Positions 1 to 4,359 of a stretch of 6,116 bases of DNA are shown piece after piece. This stretch comes from an uncultured Peptococcaceae bacterium (GTDB lineage Bacteria; Bacillota; Peptococcia; Peptococcales; Peptococcaceae). A program made the position numbers and the translations under genes. Position 1 is the stretch's first letter, and each line of letters starts with the position of its first letter. The DNA lies in NCBI GenBank assembly GCA_902462325.1, contig CABQBF010000150.1, positions 1-6,116 of the forward strand, given 5' to 3'. The notes under the pieces were generated by a model, which saw only the letters and a program-made list of their open reading frames with translations, was not told the origin of the DNA and did no database searches.

Positions 1-58
1 CTACAACGCTAACGATATAACGAATTGTTATCCCATTGCAGCGGCATTACAGAATGTC

Positions 59-78
59 AAAACTGGCCTAACGGCCAG
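59..78 (-). terminator. Terminator hairpin downstream of the queDE-folE-queC operon
   Basis: On the minus strand CTGGCC and GGCCAG form a 6-bp GC-rich stem with a GTTA loop (63-78), followed at once by TTTT (62-59). It lies about 40 nt after the queC stop codon. The stem is compact and GC-rich but the U-tract is short, so it may be a moderate terminator. It probably works together with the neighbouring longer hairpin at 82-111. Confidence 0.6.
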
Positions 79-81
79 CGG

Positions 82-121
82 GCCGTACATTCACCAAGAA
101 AAATGTACGGCTCAGTTTTTT
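82..121. terminator. Long hairpin between queC and the left edge, possibly bidirectional terminator
   Basis: GCCGTACATT (82-91) and AATGTACGGC (102-111) are a perfect 10-bp inverted repeat with a 10-nt loop. On the plus strand the stem is followed by TCAG and then six T (116-121), as expected for the terminator of a plus-strand gene lying left of the window. On the minus strand it is the first structure after the queC stop, with the 63-78 hairpin right behind it. The structure is certain at sequence level; its direction of use is inferred. Confidence 0.6.
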
Positions 122-779
122 ATTTCTTTCCGGCTTTCTGTGCCAGATAGGTTTCTAAACCATGACGGCGCAGCTTGCAGGAAGGACATTCTCCGCAGCC
201 GTCGCCTTTGATGCCATTATAACAGGTGAGCGTTTTTTCCCGCACATAATCCAGCCGCCCCAGTTGATCGGCCAGTGCCCAGGTTTCGGCCTTATCAATC
301 CACATCAGCGGCGTATGAATGACAAATTCATAGTCCATAGCCAAATTCATGGTTACGTTCAACGATTTGATAAAGACGTCGCGGCAATCGGGATAACCGC
401 TGAAATCGGTTTCGCATACGCCGGTGACAATATGTTTAGCGCCTTTTACTTTGGCCAATACGCCCGCAAAAGTAAGAAACAGCATATTGCGCCCTTCTAC
501 AAAGGTGTTGGGCAACTGGCCGTCTTCTCCGGCTTTTACCGCGATATCTTCTCTGGTCAGCGCATTGGGCGCTAATTGATTCAGCAAGCCCATATCTAAA
601 ATGTGATGCTCCACGCCTAAATCGGCGGCAATTTCTTTGGCGCATGCAATTTCCAGTTTGTGTCGCTGGCCATAATCGAAGGTAACGGCAATGACTTCTT
701 CGAAATTTTGCAGCGCCCAAAATAAACAGGTGGTGGAATCTTGCCCGCCACTAAATACAACAACTGCTTTTCCCTGCAT
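120..779 (-). CDS. queC: 7-cyano-7-deazaguanine (preQ0) synthase QueC
   Basis: QueC is a cytosolic ATP-dependent ligase that converts 7-carboxy-7-deazaguanine and ammonia to the nitrile preQ0, the base precursor of queuosine. The 219-residue product has the usual family length. The N-terminal PP-loop ATP pyrophosphatase motif SGGQDS is at residues 10-15, followed by the FDYGQRH segment. The C-terminal zinc-binding cysteines are C186, C195, C198 and C201 in the CYNG...GCGECPSC region. An in-frame ATG at 824 would add 15 residues, but the ATG at 779 is preferred because AGGAG (793-789) sits 9 nt upstream of it and the product then starts directly with the first beta strand (MQGKAVVVF). It is the last gene of the operon, 96 bp after folE, with hairpins downstream. 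No key residue is missing. Confidence 0.96.
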   Translation of the reverse strand: MQGKAVVVFSGGQDSTTCLFWALQNFEEVIAVTFDYGQRHKLEIACAKEIAADLGVEHHILDMGLLNQLAPNALTREDIAVKAGEDGQLPNTFVEGRNMLFLTFAGVLAKVKGAKHIVTGVCETDFSGYPDCRDVFIKSLNVTMNLAMDYEFVIHTPLMWIDKAETWALADQLGRLDYVREKTLTCYNGIKGDGCGECPSCKLRRHGLETYLAQKAGKK

Positions 780-875
780 ACTTCGCTTCTCCTTTTTATT
801 CTGTTGATTACTAGATATCTGCATTTTTTCTTCTGTATGACGAATATCTTCCTAAATATATAGATTTATAAGCTA

Positions 876-1457
876 CTATAACAGCAATAATGCTTCCTGC
901 CGTAAATTGCTGTCCGTTTCAAAAGCGCCGCGGAAGGTGGCGGTGCGTGTAACGGTGCCAGTTTTTTTAATGCCGCGGGCCGTCATGCAGCTATGCTCGC
1001 CTTTAATCAAAACCGCTACATCTTCACTTTCGGTAATCATAGATACAATTTCAGCGATATCGCTGCCAATGCGCTCTTGTAATTGCAGCCGCCGGCCTAC
1101 CATATCAGCAATGCGGGCGATCTTGCTGAGCCCAATAATCTTTTCCTTAGGTAAATAGGCTACTGATACGGTCATGTTATACATAAGGGCCATATGATGC
1201 TCACAATAGCTGAAAATAGGAATTTCCGTAACTGCTACCATATTGTTCTGCCGGCTCAGATAATCTTCATCTTCAAAGGTGGTGTCAAACATCTGCGCAA
1301 TCTGCTCATTGGTATAGTTCATGCCCTCAAAAACTTCGGCATACATCTTGGCCACTCGCTGCGGCGTTTCTTTCAAGCCCTCCCGTTCCGGGTCGTCTCC
1401 TAGCGCCAGCAGAATTTCCCGGACATGATATGCAATTTTTTCTGTATCAATCGCCAT
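876..1457 (-). CDS. folE: GTP cyclohydrolase I FolE
   Basis: FolE opens the guanine ring of GTP to give 7,8-dihydroneopterin triphosphate and formate, the shared first step of tetrahydrofolate and deazaguanine synthesis. The 193-residue product has the expected length. Zinc ligands C85 and H88 (CEHH) and C157 (GEHSC) are present, as are the active-site histidines H87 and H155. The signature GLSKIAR (109-115) and the QER motif (127-129) are intact, as is the RG of CMTARG (157-162). The segment after CEHH reads MALMYN, whereas many family members have a LxPF-like stretch, so it is a somewhat divergent but complete enzyme. The start has an AGAGGTG ribosome binding site (1472-1466) placed 8 nt upstream, inside the end of queE, and only 3 bp separate the genes. 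Its position between queE and queC suggests it supplies QueD with substrate, although it may also serve folate synthesis. Confidence 0.96.
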   Translation of the reverse strand: MAIDTEKIAYHVREILLALGDDPEREGLKETPQRVAKMYAEVFEGMNYTNEQIAQMFDTTFEDEDYLSRQNNMVAVTEIPIFSYCEHHMALMYNMTVSVAYLPKEKIIGLSKIARIADMVGRRLQLQERIGSDIAEIVSMITESEDVAVLIKGEHSCMTARGIKKTGTVTRTATFRGAFETDSNLRQEALLLL

Positions 1458-1460
1458 GGT

Positions 1461-2126
1461 TTAAACACCTCTCATTTCTTGGGGCCAGAGAATTTTATGC
1501 AACTGTAATTGCAGCCGCACATCATTCAAACACTGTGCTTTCATCGCATCCACAATCAAGAGCGGGTCAATTAGCTCCCGCACCGGACTGAAAAATACCT
1601 GACAGCGCTGGGCCAACTGATAGTTCTGCACAATTTCTATGGCTCTGTTCAAATCTTCTTCACTGGCAATCACAAATTTATATACGTCCTGCTTACGCAC
1701 CTGCTGCAAATTGTCTAAGCACATCTGGGACTCCATACCACTGGCCGGCAATTTGTAATCTAAAATATAGCAGATATTCTCGGCAGGATAAAGCTCTTGA
1801 AACGGCCCAATGGCGATGGAGCCATTGGTTTCAATATGTACCAGCAGAGCCTTATCTTGCGCCAGCAGTTGCAGCAGCGGAATCATGTCCTGCTGCAGCG
1901 GTTCGCCGCCTGTTAAGGTAACATTGCGAATGCCGCTGGCTTTGATTTCCTCATAGATCTGCTGCGCTTCTTTCCATTGCACTGGCGTGCTGCCATCCCA
2001 GGAATAGGCCGTATCACACCAACTGCAACGCAAATTGCAACCCTCAAACCGCACAAAGTAGGCCAATTCTCCGGCGGTAGGGCCTTCGCCGTCTAAGGAG
2101 ATAAATTGTTCAATCACTGGCAGCAT
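1461..2126 (-). CDS. queE: 7-carboxy-7-deazaguanine synthase QueE (radical SAM)
   Basis: QueE is a radical SAM enzyme that contracts 6-carboxy-5,6,7,8-tetrahydropterin to 7-carboxy-7-deazaguanine. The 221-residue product has the family's N-terminal segment FISLDGEGPTAG (8-19) and an iron-sulphur cluster motif C30-x3-C34-x2-C37 (CNLRCSWC) followed by DTAYSWDG. This resembles the Bacillus-type QueE, which also has CSWCD followed by WDG. The SAM-contacting GGEP motif is at 73-76. The protein is short for a radical SAM enzyme, which is normal for QueE because its barrel is abbreviated. The start codon follows a GGGAGGT ribosome binding site (2139-2133) with 6-nt spacing. That site lies just upstream of and beside the queD stop codon, and the genes are 2 bp apart, so translational coupling is likely. 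The 3' end contains the folE ribosome binding site. Confidence 0.94.
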   Translation of the reverse strand: MLPVIEQFISLDGEGPTAGELAYFVRFEGCNLRCSWCDTAYSWDGSTPVQWKEAQQIYEEIKASGIRNVTLTGGEPLQQDMIPLLQLLAQDKALLVHIETNGSIAIGPFQELYPAENICYILDYKLPASGMESQMCLDNLQQVRKQDVYKFVIASEEDLNRAIEIVQNYQLAQRCQVFFSPVRELIDPLLIVDAMKAQCLNDVRLQLQLHKILWPQEMRGV

Positions 2127-2128
2127 GA

Positions 2129-2557
2129 CTACACCTCCCGATAGATACAGCTATTCACTGGCGTTTCAAAAATTTCTACCGAGTAAACCGGATAGCCGGC
2201 GTTTTTGATTTGATAATAAATCGCCCGCGCCATTTCTTCGGCCGTGGGGCGATAGGGCACCATACAGATGGCAAACTGATTTGGCAACTGGGATAATTGC
2301 TGCGCCACAGCCTGACCGTCGGCATTGTCTTCAATGAGCAGCTTGTGATCGTATTGGTCGGCAATTTGCTTCAGCAGCGTCTTTACTTCACCGAAATCGG
2401 CCACCATGCCCCGCTGCTGTCCTTCCTGATGCAGATTTTGGCTGGCCAGCTCTACCACCAAACGATAACGATGGCCGTGTATGTTGCTGCACTTACCGGC
2501 ATAGCCGCTGAGATAATGGGCGGTGTCAAATTGTATTTCATTTTTTAAGATAAACAT
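2129..2557 (-). CDS. queD: 6-carboxy-5,6,7,8-tetrahydropterin synthase QueD
   Basis: QueD belongs to the 6-pyruvoyl-tetrahydropterin synthase family. It converts dihydroneopterin triphosphate to 6-carboxytetrahydropterin, releasing acetaldehyde and triphosphate. The 142-residue product shows the zinc ligands H14 (FDTAH), H27 and H29 (NIHGH), the catalytic cysteine C23, D54 in the VADFGEVK segment, D70-H71 (YDHKLL), PTAEEMA (104-110) and a late glutamate E131 (IFETP). An in-frame ATG at 2623 would add 22 residues, but that extension would be translated through the terminator hairpin, so it is rejected. The ATG at 2557 has a clear GGAGG (2568-2564) 6 nt upstream and starts right before the first conserved strand. 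It is the first gene of the operon and sits behind an attenuator-like leader. Confidence 0.95.
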   Translation of the reverse strand: MFILKNEIQFDTAHYLSGYAGKCSNIHGHRYRLVVELASQNLHQEGQQRGMVADFGEVKTLLKQIADQYDHKLLIEDNADGQAVAQQLSQLPNQFAICMVPYRPTAEEMARAIYYQIKNAGYPVYSVEIFETPVNSCIYREV

Positions 2558-2563
2558 AAACTT

Positions 2564-2568
2564 CCTCC
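2564..2568 (-). promoter_or_regulatory. Ribosome binding site that decides the queD start
   Basis: CCGGAGGAAGTTT precedes the ATG at 2557 on the minus strand, giving GGAGG with a 6-nt spacer. It comes immediately after the T-tract of the attenuator hairpin. This fixes the start at 2557 rather than at the upstream ATG at 2623. Confidence 0.85.
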
Positions 2569-2575
2569 GGAAAAT

Positions 2576-2597
2576 AAAAAAAGCGCTCTCAGGCGCT
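2576..2597 (-). terminator. Attenuator (rho-independent terminator) in the queD leader
   Basis: On the minus strand AGCGC (2597-2593), loop CTGAGA and GCGCT (2586-2582) form a GC-rich hairpin followed by six T (2581-2576), an A and four more T. It sits about 145 nt after the predicted transcription start and just before the queD ribosome binding site, so it can stop transcription before any gene of the operon. Its upstream arm is also part of an alternative antiterminator stem, which indicates regulated rather than constitutive termination. Confidence 0.75.
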
Positions 2598-2634
2598 ACC
2601 AAGTATGCAGAAAAAATCTGCATCTGATAAGCCT
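2591..2634 (-). promoter_or_regulatory. Candidate antiterminator stem of the queD leader
   Basis: On the minus strand AGGC (2634-2631) can pair with GCCU (2594-2591). UUAUC (2630-2626) can pair with GGUAG (2600-2596), with two G-U pairs and one bulged C at 2595. Inside this lies a perfect 7-bp hairpin, ATGCAGA/TCTGCAT (2623-2617 and 2611-2605). The outer stem uses the upstream arm of the terminator, so the two structures exclude each other. Its 5' arm starts inside the 3' tail of the preQ1-I-like element, which is the arrangement expected of a transcription-terminating riboswitch. The pairing was read by eye; no folding energy was computed. Confidence 0.55.
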
Positions 2635-2673
2635 AGTTTTGTTTTACGACAGGATGGTCTTAATGAACTGTCA
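2632..2673 (-). ncRNA. Candidate preQ1-I-like riboswitch aptamer upstream of queD
   Basis: On the minus strand a P1 stem GACAG (2672-2668) pairs with CTGTC (2652-2648). The loop starts with UUCA, as in preQ1-I aptamers where the stem is followed by UUC. After P1 comes an A-rich tail, GUAAAACAAAACUAGG, matching the preQ1-I pattern of a stem, an A-rich stretch and then ACUA. It lies in the leader of a preQ0-synthesis operon, where this class is established in Bacillota. Against it, the 15-nt loop is longer than in the classic Bacillus element, and the textbook UAG/CUA pseudoknot pairing is not exact: the loop has UAAG, which could pair with CUUA (2631-2628) in the tail. It may be a divergent preQ1-I type or another aptamer of similar shape. 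Confidence 0.5.
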
Positions 2674-2703
2674 AAACGATATTTGCTTTTACAATTACAA
2701 TCA

Positions 2704-2718
2704 TCCACCTCTGGTGGA
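2704..2718 (-). other. Leader hairpin near the 5' end of the queD transcript
   Basis: TCCACC and GGTGGA form a perfect 6-bp stem with an AGA loop on the minus strand, about 20 nt after the predicted transcription start. There is no T-tract, so it is not a terminator. It could protect the 5' end, or its GGATG could pair with CATCC (2657-2653) in the aptamer candidate. Function unknown. Confidence 0.4.
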
Positions 2719-2746
2719 CATTTTTCTTTTTCCTGTTACGCATGTT

Positions 2747-2775
2747 ATTATAGCCCGCTTACAGCAAAAAAGCAA
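2747..2775 (-). promoter_or_regulatory. Sigma-70-type promoter of the queD-queE-folE-queC operon
   Basis: On the minus strand TTGCTT (2775-2770) and a perfect TATAAT (2752-2747) are separated by exactly 17 nt. Transcription would begin near 2740, giving a leader of about 183 nt to the queD start codon. That leader contains the aptamer candidate, antiterminator and terminator in the correct order. Confidence 0.75.
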
Positions 2776-2821
2776 TGGTTTAGCGATTTTTTCTTAAAAT
2801 TCTACTGGAAAACCGCCTTTT

Positions 2822-2849
2822 TTGTTTTTATAAATGTATTCTGTATAAT
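2822..2849 (+). promoter_or_regulatory. Probable promoter for lysA
   Basis: A perfect TATAAT (2844-2849) is preceded by TTGTTT (2822-2827) with a 16-nt spacer. The -35 box is weak (three of six consensus bases). Transcription would start near 2856, giving an untranslated leader of about 185 nt. It is divergent from the queD promoter, with only about 46 bp between the two -35 boxes. Confidence 0.55.
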
Positions 2850-2855
2850 GGACAA

Positions 2856-3027
2856 ACCATCTTGATTTTGCTAAAACAGATAAGCTAATATAGATACTGA
2901 AAAAGATATGCACGGCGCTTTTGCCCTGTTATCCGTTCGGCCCCCGGCTTAGAAATACAGAGCATCTTGGCTCTGTATCAAGAACGCACAAAATACAAAT
3001 ACTATACATCTTTTATAGATTGCAATC
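2856..3027 (+). promoter_or_regulatory. Long structured 5' leader of lysA, class unrecognised
   Basis: This stretch has no supportable gene but several possible structures. ATACAGAGC (2955-2963) and GCTCTGTAT (2970-2978) form a perfect 9-bp hairpin. TAAGC (2881-2885) can pair with GCTTA (2947-2951), enclosing a GC-rich section. CTATA/TATAG (3002-3018) makes a small hairpin, and GATTGCAATC (3018-3027) is a 10-bp palindrome directly before the ribosome binding site. TCTTG (2965-2969) with CAAGA (2979-2983) would compete with the 9-bp hairpin. I looked for the conserved blocks of the lysine riboswitch (L box) and the T-box GGUGG motif and did not find them. No terminator with a T-tract lies in the leader, so any control would more likely act on translation or RNA stability. 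Confidence 0.4.
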
Positions 3028-3040
3028 AGGAGGCGTATTT

Positions 3041-4288
3041 ATGAAAAAAACTGTTCCATTTACACTTGAACAGATTGAGCAGATTGCTCAAACCTATCCA
3101 ACACCATTTCACATCTATGACGAACAAGCAATTCGGGAAAATGCCCGTCGGTTAACTAAGGCTTTTAGCTGGGCGCCGGAGTTTCAGGAATATTTTGCTG
3201 TAAAAGCAGCACCCAATCCATATTTGCTGAAAATTTTAAAAGAAGAAGGCTTCGGCGGCGATTGCAGTTCCATGGCGGAACTGGTGCTGTGCGAAAAAGT
3301 TGGCATCACCGGTGAAAAAGTGATGTTCACTTCTAACGAAACACCCATTGCCGAATATGTAAAAGCTAAAGAGCTGGGCGCTGTGTTAAACTTAGACGAT
3401 ATCACTCATATTGAATTTATCAACAGCCAGATTGGTCTGCCAAAGACCATTTGTTTCCGATACAATCCCGGCCCGCTGCGGGATGGCAATGAAATTATCG
3501 GCAAACCGGAGGAAGCCAAATATGGCCTGACCCGGGAGCAACTGTTTGAAGCTTACCGCATCATGAAAAACAAGGGCGCTACCAAATTCGGCATTCATAC
3601 CATGATTGTGTCCAACGAATTAAATCGCGATTATCTGGCAGAAACCGCTAAAATGATGTTTGAGCTGGTGGCCGAAATTTCAAAAGAAGTGGGCATTCAG
3701 TTCTCCTTCGTCAATTTTGGCGGCGGCATCGGTATTCCTTATAAGCCGGAACAGGAACCGGTAGATTTAGAAGCGCTGGGCCAAACCATCAAGCAATTAT
3801 ATGAGGAAATCATTGTGGCCAACGGTCTGGCTCCGTTAAAAATCTGCCTGGAATGCGGGCGCATGGTAACCGGCCCTTATGGCTATCTGGTGACAAAGGC
3901 TATCCACACCAAGGACACCTACAAGCATTATATCGGCGTAGACGCGTCCATGGCCAATCTGATGCGGCCCGGCATGTACGGCGCTTATCATCACTGCACT
4001 GTGCTGGGCAAAGAAAATGCACCGGCAGACCATGTTTATGATGTAGTAGGCAGCCTCTGCGAAAACTGCGATAAATTTGCCATCGACCGGCAACTGCCTG
4101 CTATTGAAATCGGCGATTATCTGGTCATTCACGACGCTGGCGCCCACGGCCATGCTATGGGCTTCAACTACAACGGCAAGCTGCGTTCGGCCGAATTGCT
4201 GCTAAAACCAGACGGTTCCGTAGAATGTATCCGCCGTGCCGAAACGCTGGACGATTTATTCGCCACATTGGATTTCAGCAAGCTATAA
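3041..4288 (+). CDS. lysA: Diaminopimelate decarboxylase-like PLP enzyme (LysA family)
   Basis: The likely reaction is decarboxylation of meso-diaminopimelate to L-lysine in the cytosol. The 415-residue product is a fold-III (alanine racemase-type) PLP decarboxylase. K55 in YFAVKA is the Schiff-base lysine. H186 (GIHTM) should stack on the cofactor ring, GGG 227-229 and ECGR 271-274 bind the PLP phosphate, and C340 in GSLCENCD is the active-site cysteine reaching across the dimer. DAGAHGHAMGFNYNG (365-379) corresponds to the family's DAGAYG...NYN motif. The start at 3041 is chosen because AGGAGG (3028-3033) lies 7 nt upstream; the in-frame ATG at 2921 would add 40 unlike-family residues through the leader. 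The gene is monocistronic with its own terminator. CENCD in place of the more common CESGD, and the poorly matching HTMIVSN region, mark a divergent subfamily, so another basic amino acid or polyamine substrate cannot be fully excluded. Confidence 0.88.
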   Translation: MKKTVPFTLEQIEQIAQTYPTPFHIYDEQAIRENARRLTKAFSWAPEFQEYFAVKAAPNPYLLKILKEEGFGGDCSSMAELVLCEKVGITGEKVMFTSNETPIAEYVKAKELGAVLNLDDITHIEFINSQIGLPKTICFRYNPGPLRDGNEIIGKPEEAKYGLTREQLFEAYRIMKNKGATKFGIHTMIVSNELNRDYLAETAKMMFELVAEISKEVGIQFSFVNFGGGIGIPYKPEQEPVDLEALGQTIKQLYEEIIVANGLAPLKICLECGRMVTGPYGYLVTKAIHTKDTYKHYIGVDASMANLMRPGMYGAYHHCTVLGKENAPADHVYDVVGSLCENCDKFAIDRQLPAIEIGDYLVIHDAGAHGHAMGFNYNGKLRSAELLLKPDGSVECIRRAETLDDLFATLDFSKL

Positions 4289-4307
4289 GCTAATCATCAA
4301 CATAATC

Positions 4308-4343
4308 AAAGGGACTGCTTCATCAAAAGGCAGTCCCTTTTTT
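4308..4343 (+). terminator. Rho-independent terminator of lysA
   Basis: AAAGGGACTGC (4308-4318) and GCAGTCCCTTT (4330-4340) form an 11-bp perfect stem with an 11-nt loop, ending in six T (4338-4343). It begins 20 nt after the lysA stop. Because the stem is flanked by A and T runs it could also stop the convergent minus-strand gene, which ends at 4360, although the minus-strand U-tract is only three bases. Confidence 0.92.
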
Positions 4344-4359
4344 GCGTACTATTAATTCA

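Noticed and set aside
24..35. GGATAACAATT on the minus strand resembling the lac operator core
   Set aside because: A short match with no lac-type gene or promoter nearby; best treated as coincidence.
2..211. Plus-strand frame open from the window edge for 69 codons, possible 3' end of a gene
   Set aside because: It reads through both hairpins and about 90 bases of antisense queC before stopping, and shows no family I recognise. A gene ending there is possible but not supported.
162..575. Plus-strand frame of 137 codons over queC
   Set aside because: It is entirely antisense to a well-supported queC with intact motifs and has no ribosome binding site of its own.
780..824. 15-residue N-terminal extension of QueC from ATG 824
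   Set aside because: The extension is polar and lysine-rich, its codons include the ribosome binding site for ATG 779, and the family normally starts directly at the PP-loop strand.
2558..2623. 22-residue N-terminal extension of QueD from ATG 2623
   Set aside because: It would be encoded by the antiterminator and terminator hairpins and lacks a ribosome binding site, whereas ATG 2557 has GGAGG at ideal distance.
2605..2865. Plus-strand open frame of 86 codons in the divergent region
   Set aside because: It has no ribosome binding site, its start lies in the leader hairpin of queD, it runs antisense through the whole riboswitch-like leader and over both promoters, and its composition follows the AT-rich DNA rather than a protein.
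2921..3040. 40-residue N-terminal extension of LysA from ATG 2921
   Set aside because: It runs through hairpins of the leader, has no ribosome binding site and does not resemble the start of the enzyme family; ATG 3041 has AGGAGG upstream.
2856..3040. Lysine riboswitch or T-box ahead of lysA
   Set aside because: The conserved L-box blocks and the T-box GGUGG antiterminator motif were looked for and not found, and no terminator is present in the leader.
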